Assembly (NCBI GenBank): GCA_963210315.1
Contig: OY723254.1
Span: forward strand, 434,001-498,000
DNA: 64,000 bases
DNA from: Rhynchopus euleeides
Lineage: Eukaryota > Euglenozoa > Diplonemea > Diplonemida > Diplonemidae
Direction of reading: 5' to 3'
Each line of letters opens with the position of its first letter. Position 1 is the stretch's first letter. Under the pieces are notes generated by a model, which was given only the letters and a program-made list of their open reading frames with translations, was not told the DNA's origin and searched no databases. This document shows positions 12,301-23,968 of the stretch, piece after piece. The position numbers and the translations under genes are program-made.

Positions 12301-15300
12301 AGGTGTGCGTGGAAGTTGCAGTCGGAAGGGTCACTGTGTCTGTCAGCGATGCAGTGTGCGTCAGCGTCACTGTCGATGTTGCTGTCGGGAGCGTCACAGT
12401 CGTTGAACGTGTCAGGGTCGCTGTGTGTGTCTCTGTTGAAGTCGCCGTCGGAAGGGTCAGTGACATTGTGTGAGTATATGATGGCGTTATACTGAAGGTG
12501 TGTGTTTCTGTCGGCAAGGTCTGCGTGTCTGACAGTGTCTCGGTCGCGGAGACTGTCTCTGTTTCGGTTCCCGTCGGAAGTGTCAGCGTCTGTGAACGCG
12601 TGAGGGTAGATGTTTCCGTTGCAGTCAGTGTTCCCGTTGGCAGCGTCAGCGTGTCCGTATCGGATGGCGTCACTGTGTCACTCTTGGTCCGTGTGAGTGA
12701 GAAGGTGGAAGAGTGTGTCACTGTCGGCAGCGTCAGCGTGAGGCTGGTCGTAAATGTCGGTGTCTCGGTCACTGTGGCAGTCAGTGTCGGCAGCGTGACG
12801 GATGAGGTGGACGACAGCGTATCTGTGAGAGTTAGCGTCTCCGTCTGCGTGGGCAGTGTCAGCGTATCACTGTCTGTCGGAGTCAGTGTTTTGGTCAAGG
12901 TCGCTGTCAGGGTGGGGAGAGTCAGCGTGGCAGTCTGGGTGTCGGTGTGCGTGAGGGACAGTGTCTCTGTCCCGGTTGGCAGTGTCAGCGTCCAAGTGGG
13001 CGTCCGTGTGAAAGTCGCCGTTGAAGTCGCAGTCGCAGAAGGCAGGGTCAGAGTTTCAGTCCCTGTGTTCGTCAAGGTGAAGGTGCCGGTGTCGGTTCCT
13101 GTTGGAAGCGTCATTGTCTCTGTCAGGGACAGTGACTGTGTCAGGGTGAAGGTGCTGGTCGCAGTTGGAAGCGTCAGTGTCTGCGACTGCGTCAGTGTAT
13201 CCGTTGAGGTGAGGGTCACAGTCGCAGTCGGCAGGGTCAACGTCGCAGTCACTGTTCTGGTCAGCGTCAGCGAGTGTGTTGCAGTGGCAGTTGGAAGCGT
13301 CAGAGTCCCTGTCAGTGTCAAACTGAGGGTAGCTGTTGCTGTGTCAGTCGCAGTCGGCAGAGTCAGGGTTGCAGTCACACTGAGGGTGTGTGTCGGAGTG
13401 AGAGTGACAGTTTCGGTTGCAGTTGATGTTGCAGTTGGGAGGGTCAGCGACTCTGTTGCGGTGTTCGTGAGTGTCACGGTCTGTGTGTCGGTTCCTGTTG
13501 GCAGCGTCAGTGACTCCGTCAGGGACAATGACTGCGTAAGAGTCAGCGTTGCGGTTGTGGTTGGAAGTGTGACAGAAATAGTATCTGAATGCGTTGGGGT
13601 TAGTGTGTCCGTGCCCGTCCAAGTCGCAGTCGGCAGTGTGAGTGTCAAGGTGACCGTCTCGGTTGGTGTGAGTGACAAGGTTTCTGTCGCTGTGGGCAGC
13701 GTCAGTGTCCCTGTCAGTGTCAAACTGAGGGTAGCTGTTGCTGTGTCAGTCGCAGTCGGCAGAGTCAGGGTTGCAGTCACACTGAGGGTGTGTGTCGGAG
13801 TGAGAGTGACAGTTTCGGTTGCAGTTGATGTTGCAGTTGGGAGGGTCAGCGACTCTGTTGCGCTGTTCGTGAGTGTCACGGTCTGTGTGTCGGTTCCTGT
13901 TGGCAGCGTCAGTGTCTCTGTCAGGGACAGTGACTGTGTCAGGGTGAAGGTGCTGGTCGCAGTCGGAAGTGTCACGGTTGCGGACTGCGACCTCGTATCA
14001 GTCAAGGTCATTGTTGATGTCGCTGTCGGAAGCGTCAGTGATGAGGTGTGGCTGAGTGTCCTCGTTGCAGTTGCAGTTGCGGTGTACGTCGGCAGAGTTA
14101 GAGAAAGTGTCAGTGTCTGCGTCGGAGTCGGGCTGGCCGTTGCGGTGCCGGTTGGCAGGGTCACAGTGGCTGACAGAGTAAAGGTGTCGGTGGCAGTCGC
14201 CGTCACAGTTATAGTCGGCAACGTCAATGTCGCACTCGGTGTTATGGTTGAACTCACAGTCAGCGTTTGGGTTTCAGTCGGTAAGGTCAGCGACTTTGAA
14301 ATCGATAGAGTGCGAGTCAGGGACAGCGTCTCTGATACAGTCGGGAGTGTCAGGGTCTGAGTCGGTGTCAGTGTGAACGACATCGTCGCCGTGCCTGTCG
14401 TTGTGGGAAGCGTCAGTGAAGCAGTGTCTGTCGGCGTGAGTGACAGTGTTGTCGTCTGTGTGCTGGTCGGTACTGTGAACGTCTGTGTCAACGATTGAGT
14501 CGCGCTCCTGGTGAACGTCTCCGTTGCGGTCGGAAGGGTCAACGAGTCTGTACCACTCAGAGTCAGCGTCGGCGTCAATGTCAGTGTTGCTGTCGGCAAC
14601 GAAGCGGTAAAGGTTTGAGACAGGGACAGCGTCTGTGTGAGTGTCACAGTCCTCGTCGGCAGTGTCACTGTTTGCGTACGGCTCAATGTCCCCGATACAG
14701 TCAGAGTGGCCGTGAGGGTCACCGTCTCAGATGCGGTGGGGAGCGTCAGTGTTGCAGTTGGTGAAAGGCTAAAGGTAGTCGTGCGTGTGTCTGTCACCGT
14801 CGGGAGAGTGATACTCAGTGTCAGGGATGCTGTTGGGGTGAGCGTAATCGTGCGTGTTGCAGTCGGAATCGTCATCGAAAGAGTACCAGTTGCCGTAGCA
14901 GTCGGGAGGGTGAGTGTCGCTGATGCAGAGGGGGTCAATGTATATGTCGCAGACGATGTCCGGGTTGGGAGGGTCAGGGTGTCACTCAGCGTTGCTGTCG
15001 AAGTCAGTGACACTGTCGCACTGGCAGTTGGAAGCGTGAGGGTGTCACTGCCGGTGACTGTGAAGGACGCCGTCTCCGTCGACGTAGCTGTCGGCAAGGT
15101 GAGAGAGTGTGACGCACTGTGTGTCAGCGATGCAGATACGGACAGGGTCGTCGTCGGGAGCGTCAGGGTTGCCGTCTGTGTGAGGGTAACCGTCGGTGTC
15201 AGCGAAGCTGTGGCGGTGGGGAGCGTGACAGTAGTCGACACGGTCAGTGTGGCAGAAGGGGTCGAGGTGAGTGAGGCAGTCGGAAGGGTCAGTGTCTGCG

Positions 15301-18300
15301 ACACTGTGGCAGAGGGTGTGGCTGAAGCGGTGTGAGTCGCAGTCGGCAGCGTGAGAGTCAGCGTCAGCGAGGAGGTAGTTGTCAAACTCTGTGTAACTGT
15401 GCTGGTTGGCAGCGTCACAGTTGTTGAGGGTGTCAGTGTGACTGAAAGCGTTCCCGTCGAGGTGACAGTCGGGAGAGTCAAGGACAACGAAGGTGTGGTT
15501 GTCAATGTCACAGTGTCCGTGTCAGTCGCAGTCGGAAGAGTGACTGTCCCGGACACAGTCAGCGTGTCAGTGGGTGTCAGTGTAAAGGTCGCAGTTGCGG
15601 TCTCAGTGGCAGTTGGCAGGGTCAACGACGCGGTCAGCGACTTGGTTGCGCTGAAGGTGTGCGTGGAAGTTGCAGTCGGAAGGGTCACTGTGTCTGTCAG
15701 CGATGCAGTGTGCGTCAGCGTCACTGTCGATGTTGCTGTCGGGAGCGTCACAGTCGTTGAACGTGTCAGGGTCGTTGTGTGCGTCTCTGTTGAAGTCGCC
15801 GTCGGAAGGGTTAACGTGGAAGTGCGGGTCTGAGACAATGAAAGGGACAACGTATCACTCAGAGTGGGAAGTGAAAGTGACACTGACTGGGTGTGCGTCA
15901 AGCTCTGGGACAACGACGCTGTTGTAGTCGGCAAGGTTATGGAGAAAGAGGCTGTGCCCGTCAAGGTCGGAAGAGTGAGTGACAACGACAGGCTCAGCGT
16001 AATGGTACTGCTCAGCGACGCGGACCACGTCGGAGTGACTGTCAGGGTGGGGAGAGTCAGCGTGGCAGTCTGGGTGTCGGTGTGCGTGAGGGACAGTGTC
16101 TCTGTCCCGGTTGGCAGTGTCAGCGTCCAAGTGGGCGTCCGTGTGAAAGTCGCCGTTGAAGTCGCAGTCGCAGAAGGCAGGGTCAGAGTTTCAGTCCCTG
16201 TGTTCGTCAAGGTGAAGGTGCCGGTGTCGGTTCCTGTTGGAAGCGTCATTGTCTCTGTCAGGGACAGTGACTGTGTCAGGGTGAAGGTGCTGGTCGCAGT
16301 TGGAAGCGTCAGTGTCTGCGACTGCGTCAGTGTATCCGTTGAGGTGAGGGTCACAGTCGCAGTCGGCAGTGTGAGTGTCAAGGTGACCGTCTCGGTTGGT
16401 GTGAGTGACAAGGTTTCTGTCGCTGTGGGCAGCGTCAGAGTCCCTGTCAGTGTCAAACTGAGGGTAGCTGTTGCTGTGTCAGTGGCTGTCGGCAGAGTCA
16501 GGGTTGCAGTCACACTGAGGGTGTGTGTCGGAGTGAGAGTGACAGTTTCAGTTGCAGTTGATGTTGCAGTTGGGAGGGTCAGCGACTCTGTTGCGGTGTT
16601 CGTGAGAGTCACGGTCTGTGTGTCGGTTCCTGTTGGCAGCGTCAGTGACTCCGTCAGGGACAGCGACCGTGTCAGGGTGAAGGTGCTGGTCGCAGTCGGA
16701 AGCGTCAGTGTCTGCGACTGCGTCAGTGTATCCGTTGAGGTGAGAGTCACAGTCGCAGTTGGCAGGGTCAGCGTCGCAGTAACTGTTCTGGTCAGCGTCA
16801 ACGAGTGTGTTGCAGTGGCAGTTGGGAGCGTCAGAGTCCCTGTCAGTGTCAAACTGAGGGTGGCTGTTGCTGTGTCAGTGGCTGTCGGCAGAGTCAGGGT
16901 TGCAGTCACACTGAGGGTGTGTGTCGGAGTGAGAGTGACAGTTTCGGTTGCAGTTGATGTTGCAGTTGGGAGGGTCAGCGACTCTGTTGCGGTCTTCGTG
17001 AGTGTCACGGTCTGTGTGTCGGTTCCTGTTGGCAGCGTCAGTGTCTCTGTCAGGGACAGTGACTGTGTCAGGGTGAAGGTGCTGGTCGCAGTCGGAAGTG
17101 TCACTGATGTTGTGAGCGACAGAGTGCGAGTCAGGGACAGCGTCTCTGAAGCGGTCGGGAGTGTCAGGGTCTGAGTCGGTGTTGCCGTTGCCGAGTGAGT
17201 CCACGTCCCCGTGCCTGTGGGAAGGGTCAGTGTCGCACTCAGAGTCCCAGTCAGCGTCGCTGTCGCCGTGGATGTTGCAGTCGGAAGAGTGACTGTCCCG
17301 GACACAGTCAGCGTGTCAGTGGGTGTCAGTGTAGAGGTCGCAGTTGCGGTCTCAGTCGCAGTTGGCAGGGTCAACGACACGGTCAGCGACTTGGTTGCGC
17401 TAAAGGTGTGCGTGGAAGTTGCAGTCGGAAGGGTCACTGTGTCTGTCAGCGATGCAGTGTGCGTCAGCGTCACTGTCGCTGTTGCTGTCGGGAGCGTCAC
17501 AGTCGTTGAACGTGTCAAGGTCGTTGTGTGTGTCTCTGTTGAAGTCGCCGTCGGAAGGGTCAGTGACATTGTGTGAGTATATGATGGCGTTACAGTCTCA
17601 GTCAGCGTTGCTGTCGCCGTGGATGTTGCAGTCGGAAGAGTGACTGTCCCGGACACAGTCAGCGTGTCAGTGGGTGTCAGTGTAAAGGTCGCAGTTGCGG
17701 TCTCAGTGGCAGTTGGCAGGGTCAACGACGCGGTCAGCGACTTGGTTGCGCTGAAGGTGTGCGTGGAAGTTGCAGTCGGAAGGGTCACTGTGTCTGTCAG
17801 CGATGCAGTGTGCGTCAGCGTCACTGTCGATGTTGCTGTCGGGAGCGTCACAGTCGTTGAACGTGTCAGGGTCGCTGTGTGTGTCTCTGTTGAAGTTGCC
17901 GTCGGAAGGGTCAGTGAAGCGGTCAGTGTCTGCGTCGCAGTCGGGCTGGCCGTTGCGGTGCCCGTTGGCAGCGTCACAGTCACAGACCGAGTCAAGGTGT
18001 CGGTGGCAGTCGCCGTTACAGTTACAGTCGGCAATGTCAACGTCGCACTCGGCGTTATGGTCAAACTCACAGTCAGCGTTTGGGTTTGTGTCGGTAAGGT
18101 CAGCGACTTTGTAATCGACAGAGTGCGTGTCAGGGACAGCGTCTCTGAAGCGGTCGGGAGTGTCAGGGTCTGAGTCGGTGTTGCCGTTGCCGAGTGAGTC
18201 CACGTCCCCGTGCCTGTGGGAAGGGTCAGTGTCGCACTCAGAGTCCCAGTCAGCGTCGCTGTCGCCGTGAATGTTGCAGTCGGAAGAGTGACTGTCCCGG

Positions 18301-20843
18301 ACACAGTCAGCGTGTCAGTGGGTGTCAGTGTAGAGGTCGCAGTTGCGGTCTCAGTCGCAGTTGGCAGGGTCAACGACGCGGTAAGCGACTTGGTTGCGCT
18401 GAAGGTGTGCGTGGAAGTTGCAGTCGGAAGGGTCACTGTGTCTGTCAGCGATGCAGTGTGCGTCAGCGTCACTGTCGCTGTTGCTGTCGGGAGCGTCACA
18501 GTCGTTGAACGTGTCAAGGTCGTTGTGTGCGTCTCTGTTGAAGTCGCCGTCGGAAGTGTGAATGTTTGAGTCAGCGAAATTGTCATCGTGGTTGTGGGGG
18601 TTACTGTTGCCGTCGGCAACGAAATAGTCTGCGACTGGGTGTGCGTCGCTGTCTTTGTCCCAGTTTCAGTTGCGGTGGGTAACGTCACTGTACTCGATGA
18701 TGTTGCTGTCAAGGATGGGCTGATCGTTGCCGTCACCGTGGGTAGCGTGAGTGAGGCGGTGTGTGTCAGTGTCTGTGTGCGGGTCAGAGTAGCTGTCGTC
18801 GTTGGCAGGGTCACAGTGGCTGACTGAGTCAAGGTGTCGGTGGCAGTCGCCGTCACAGTTCCAGTCGGCAACGTCAACGTCGCACTCGGTGTTATGGTCA
18901 AACTCACAGTCAGCGTTTGGGTTTCAGTCGGTAAGGTGAGCGACTTTGTGATCGACAGAGTGCGTGTCAGGGACAGCGTCTCTGACGCAGTCGGGAGTGT
19001 CAGGGTCTGAGTCGGTGTCAGCGTGAACGACACCGTCGCCGTGCCTGTCATTGTGGGAAGCGTGACGCTCGCTGTTTGTGTTGGACTCGCTGTTGCTGAT
19101 GCAGTTGCCGTCGCTGTCGGGAGGGTGATTGTGTGAGTCTGACTCTCGGAACGCGTCGCTGTTAGGCTCGCAGTGCCAGTTGATGTCTCGGTCACTGTCG
19201 GGAGTGACACAGACTGTGTCAAGGAGAATGTCGGTGTGGGAGTACCTGTAACGGTGAGCGTTCTTGTGACTGTGGCAGTCGGAAGAGTGACTGTCCCGGA
19301 CACAGTCAGCGTGTCAGTGGGTGTCAGTGTAAAGGTCGCAGTTGCGGTCTCAGTGGCAGTTGGCAGGGTCAACGACGCGGTAAGCGACTTGGTTGCGCTG
19401 AAGGTGTGCGTGGAAGTTGCAGTCGGAAGGGTCACTGTGTCTGTCAGCGATGCAGTGTGCGTCAGCGTCACTGTCGATGTTGCTGTCGGGAGCGTCACAG
19501 TCGTTGAACGTGTCAGGGTCGCTGTGTGTGTCTCTGTTGAAGTTGCCGTCGGAAGGGTCAGTGAAGCGGTCAGTGTCTGCGTCGCAGTCGGGCTCGCCGT
19601 TGCGGTGCCCGTTGGCAGCGTCAGCGAGTGTGTGCTGGTGTGACTCTGCGTTGCGCTTGATGTCACTGTCTCTGTCGGGAGCGTGACAGACGCTGTGGGT
19701 GACACGGTTAGTGTCTGAGTCAGCGTGCTTGTTCCTGTCGGCAACGTAAGACTTACCGTTCCTGATAGTGTCGATGAAGCAGTCGGCGTTACAGTGACCG
19801 TCGGTAATGTCAGTGACTGGGTTGTAGAGAGACTCGGTGTGGCGGTCGGCAGTGTCAGAGATAGTGTTCGGGAGATGGATCTTGTGAGACTCGAAGTCGC
19901 CGTCCCAGTCGGCAGCGTCAGTGTCGCACTCGACGACAGGGAGAAGGTGGCGGTACTGGAGGATGTCGCTGTGGGCAGCGACACAGACAAAGACACCGAT
20001 GGTGTCAAGGTCAAGCTGAAGGTCTCTGAGACTGTGGGCAGTGACAGTGTCGGCGAGTGGAAGACGGTGATCGTGTCCGATGCTGTCACGGTCATGGTGG
20101 GAAGCGTGATCGAATGAGTTGCACTTGGCGAGAGCGACACTGTCACAGTAGCAGATTGTGTGGGAAGAGTCAGCGAGACACTCTGTGACAGTGTCTCCGT
20201 CTCGCTGACGGTGACTGTCCCGGTCGGCAGCGTCACCGAATGCGTCACAGACGGTGACACACTCCATGTGGGCGTCGCTGTGACCGTCGGCAACGTCATA
20301 GACAGGGTACCCGAGCCTGTGACTGTGCCTGTCGGCAGTGTGACAGTCCCACTAAATGTGTGTGTCGGTGTCGGGGGTGTGAGGCTTCCGGTCACCGAAA
20401 CAGTTTGCGTCCGCAGCGTGCGACTCAAAGTCTGCGTCACGGTCTTTGTCCCCAGCGAGATGGTCCCAGTCCGCGAAATGGTCATCGTCCGCAGCGTCGG
20501 GCTGACAGTGCCCGACGGTGTCTCCGTCCTTAAACTGATACTGTTGCTCACCGACACAGTCACCGTCCGCAGGGTGCCGGTGACGGTCTCAGAGAGAGTT
20601 GCTGTTGGAAGCGTGCGACTGAGACTATGCGACAATGTCGTCGTCGGAAGCGTGAAGCTCCAGCTCGGGCTCGGCGTCACTGCAGGCGGGGGTTGGGCAG
20701 CACAGATACATCGGCATACCTGAGACGGTCAGCGATCTCGTCACGGTGGCTGTGCCCGCTCCCTGCACCAGCGTCTGCGGCACACATAGCAACAACACTA
20801 CCACCGCTAGCACCGGGACACACGCAGTGCGGGGTGCGTGCAT
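6329..20843 (-). CDS. Giant type I membrane protein with ~190 LPT-type 21-residue repeats
   Basis: Two exons (20843-20720 and 20679-6329) joined across a 40-nt GTATGC...AG intron give 4,824 residues. Exon 1 encodes a signal peptide (MHAPRT, a Val/Leu-rich core, likely cleavage after LVQG). Then comes about 4,000 residues of Thr/Ser-rich repeat, usually 21 residues from one LPT to the next, with Thr or Ser at nearly every second position (LPTATSTFTLTQSLSLTETMT is a typical unit). A Pro/Ala/Thr-rich stalk (nt ~8330-7790), a Cys-containing folded region (nt ~7780-7040), one transmembrane helix (nt ~6970-6895) stopped by six Arg, and a Ser/Pro/Arg-rich tail with three GRRS(H/Q)SP motifs follow. 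The composition suggests a heavily O-glycosylated cell-surface or adhesion molecule; this is inference. No known family is recognised. The start was chosen as the only ATG ahead of the signal sequence. Long antisense frames across it are artefacts of the repeat. Confidence 0.85.
7785..8330 (-). repeat. Pro/Ala/Thr stalk repeat (PTPAPATPAPP type)
   Basis: Coding repeat within the giant membrane protein, made of short PPTP, APATP and PAPP units. It separates the LPT tract from the Cys-containing membrane-proximal region. It is probably an extended, rigid spacer. Confidence 0.75.
8710..20660 (-). repeat. 63-bp coding minisatellite (LPT repeat tract)
   Basis: This is the DNA behind the LPT repeat domain. 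The basic period is 63 bp (21 codons), and about 190 units are estimated from length divided by period. Blocks of several units have been copied again as larger modules. The word gatgcagtgtgcgtcagcgt recurs near 11,996, 12,348, 15,702, 17,449, 17,802, 18,447 and 19,449 with long nearly identical surroundings. A second module recurs near 10,415, 11,457, 13,380, 13,782, 16,516 and 16,911. The first units (N-terminal side, nt ~20,660-20,300) are shorter and more divergent. Confidence 0.9.
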
Positions 20844-23800
20844 CCTGGACCCAACTGGATCGTGTCGGAGCGCAGCAGGCAAGCATCGTCTACGCAGCAC
20901 TGAACATTGCCACGGGCTGTGCCTGTTGAGGCTTATTGTCTTCGCTTCTTCACCTCAATCGAACCGGAAAAATTCAGAAGAAAATGCCGGCGAAAGCTGA
21001 GCCCTAAAAGCGGGTTCGTGTCAAAGGGCAGCGATGTCAGCGAGCCTGTGGTTGTGCTAGGATTGGTAGGGCTTGAGGGAGGGAAGCAGGGCAGCCGTAG
21101 CGTGTTGCATTAAGGTTTCGGGTTGTGCGGGGAGGGGGGATGGGGAGGGTCGGGGCTGCAGGCTGCATCCCCGCTGTTTTTTTTCCAGCTATTACCCCTC
21201 ATCGCCCCTGCATTATCACACCCACACACAACACCCCTCCCCCCCAGCCGGGCCTATCTTAAAAATTGTTTCTTCTAATTCTAGACACACATTGAACACA
21301 GCATTGTCACCGACACACAGACTCATGCAGCACGATACTGTGGGGTGTGCGACAGAGCAAACACCGCCTTAAAGTTTGACCGCTACACACACGCACGTGA
21401 ATCTTCTTTTTTTATATTCGTGTAGAACGCGCCGATCACCCTGCTCTTGAAAGCAGTACACCCATCCCATACCCATCCCCTCCCCGATGGCAGACCCGAC
21501 GCAGCTGACAACATTATCGCACTAAGAGGGCTAAGAGGGCTGCTCGAGGACACCGCCAACAAGAAATCGTTCAGAATCGTTCAAAACCGCTGAACACCAC
21601 ATACCCCGCAATACTACTAGTCCCATGGAGGCCCGACGCATGTCACTGGGTGCGATGCCATGCGCTGCGGGAAGTCACCCCGCCCCACCACCACCTGTCC
21701 CCTGCCTGCCTGGGTACATAGCTCGGCTGCACCAGTGAGTCACAGACGCCAGCAATCTATTGTGGCATAGATCGCGAGAGGTGTCCGTGCCGGACACAGC
21801 ATGCTGGCCTATTCGTTCTGCACAGCACGAATGCCCATCCTACATCACCCCGGCCAGTTCCGCACTCCTTGTGCACACTCCTCCCGCGAACTGTCAGAGG
21901 GTTTCCCCAGTTGGGTGCCAGGGTGGGTGCCCAACTGCCAGGCAAAGGAGAGACGTGGATGTTCGCTCCTCTGTTGGCATACAAGCGGAAAATAAAGGGG
22001 AAAAAACATGCGGCAAGAACAAACGGGACAAAGGGAAGAAAGAGAAAGAGACACGGGGATGGGGAGTGGTGAGGCTGCAATGAATGTGTATGACATTGGA
22101 CAGCCAGGGAAGGGCGGGGGGGCTTACCGTGGAGGGGAGGGGGAAGTGGTACGGAAATGGGGAAAGGAGGGGCATGTGATGCGCCGAATAAGAATACTTC
22201 GTCACCCCCCCCCCCCCACCTCCCGACCCGCTTCCTCACCCCCTGCTACGAGGGTTGGCAGAGTCCATCCCTTTCTTCGTTTTGAGCGATGCGTGTGCGA
22301 TACGCGACTGGAGAGGGGCATGCACAACATTCGCGGTTGCTACTTTTTTGATCTCGACAACAACTTCTGGCAGCCTGTGCTTCCCGAGGCAGTATGCTGC
22401 CCGCGCACCTCACCCACAATCAGGTGGTACTGTTGGCTGGAGACTGCTTGACTCAGGCACAGGCGAATATTAAGCAGCAGTGCACGGAAGGGTAGTTCAA
22501 AGGAAAGCGCTTTGTCTGATGGCCAGCCGCAAGAGACTGTGTGCGACAACAAGCACCTCACACTTCTCCTCATCGTTGCATTGGAAGGACAACAAAAGGG
22601 CTGCCATGTTTCCTTTTTGATTATTGATTCCAAGGTTTTAGTTCTCTTCACTGTAATTCGGGGTGGAGTGGGGTGGGGGGGGGGGGGGGGCATTTAGATT
22701 ATTCACCCGGGGTGACGCCGGGAATTCTTGCAGGCGCTCCGGCAGGGTGGGTGTGGAGACAAGATTGTGTCAACAGCGCGTGGGGTACATTCTACATTCA
22801 AAAGATCCATTGCATGTGTGTGGCGGTTCGGCGGGGGGCGGTGCGGGGTGGGGCGGGGTAAGGGCAGTTTGCTGAACCACGTCGTTTCTCTCTCTCCCAA
22901 CTTCTGTCAGGAGCAGCCGTATGAAAGAGAACAACGGATTCAGCACTATTTTTTTTGGAGTTGTGCTAACAACGCAGGAAACTTTGCTATGCAGATCATG
23001 CAGGACACACCACACCCGCAGCAGGCGTGTGGGGTGTTCTCGCGATCGACGAATACCCGCTGGTTCTTCTCTCCCCTTTCTGATTTGCAGACACAAAGTT
23101 TTTTGACGGAATACTTATTGCGACGGGCAACCCCCACACTCGGTGCCCAGCTTATGTCAGAATCTAATAAAACCCAGGCTGCAAAGGCGAGATGGACCGG
23201 CTGAATCCCGAAGGATCATGCACCTGTGTTGGCAAGTGTTGGATTAGCAGGTCCGGCATCGAACTACAGAAGTCCACAAAATACCGATGCACGAAAACCA
23301 GGCACGCAGCTCCACCCCCCGATCACGATTCATCTTTTCATTGGAGAACAGCACCCTCGCCAGCCAGTAACACAAACCAAAAAATGCAGGGTAGTGTACA
23401 CAGGAAGGCGGCACGTTGGCTGGTGCCGCGGAGGAGGAAAACCTGCCAGAGCTGCTGACAAGGGGAGGGAGAGAGCCGGTCTGCAGGAAGAGGCAGTCCG
23501 CAAGGGTGGGGTCGGGGTCGGGTGACTGGCTCTCTCTCGCCCAGAGTGGGGTTTGATGAACACACAATATCGCACGGCATGTTGTCAACAGGCACCGCCG
23601 GTGCATTTTCCTCTGCCGACAGCCACCGCAGTGCCGGAAGCTGATGTGTGTCTGTCACCCTTCCCCGGCAGGCGCAGCGCGCCGTGCTCAGGGTCAGACA
23701 CACCGCCAACCGGCACCCGGGGGAAGATCATACAAAGCAAAGCGGTTGATGTCCAGGCAGGGCAGCGCGTGGACCCATTTTGCAGAACGCACGGAAGCAT

Positions 23801-23968
23801 GCGCCCCTTTCCCGAGATGCAGACCACCGCCACGACACGCCCCGAAGGCCACAGCGCTGCAAAGAAGGTGGCGCATGGGTGTGTTTGGGTGCCTTGCGTC
23901 TCGCGCGCGACAGGTTACACTGCGGCGAGCAGGATGGGCGCCCGTGCTGCGGAGCTGCTGCCTCTGCC
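20844..23968. other. Intergenic stretch, no gene seen
   Basis: About 3.1 kb between the giant membrane protein and the EML-like gene. Only short, unconvincing open frames occur on either strand. It contains a G homopolymer near 22,675-22,690 and a C homopolymer near 22,205-22,217. Trans-splice acceptors for the left gene and the 3' untranslated region of the right gene should lie here, but I see no diagnostic signal. Confidence 0.5.

Noticed and set aside
8710-20660. LPTGT in the repeats as sortase LPxTG signals
   Set aside because: The order is LP-T-G-T, not LP-x-T-G. It occurs many times internally, and sortase anchoring is not expected in this eukaryotic setting.
7002-20723. Very long plus-strand open frames (up to ~690 codons, Val/Ser-rich) opposite the giant gene
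   Set aside because: They are the antisense of a 63-bp coding repeat that happens to lack stops. They have no signal peptide or domains, and break wherever the repeat changes; the minus frame has a signal peptide, intron and transmembrane helix.
21757-22239. Overlapping short ORFs between the giant gene and EML gene
   Set aside because: Low-complexity composition, no consistent splice sites, no motif on any strand.
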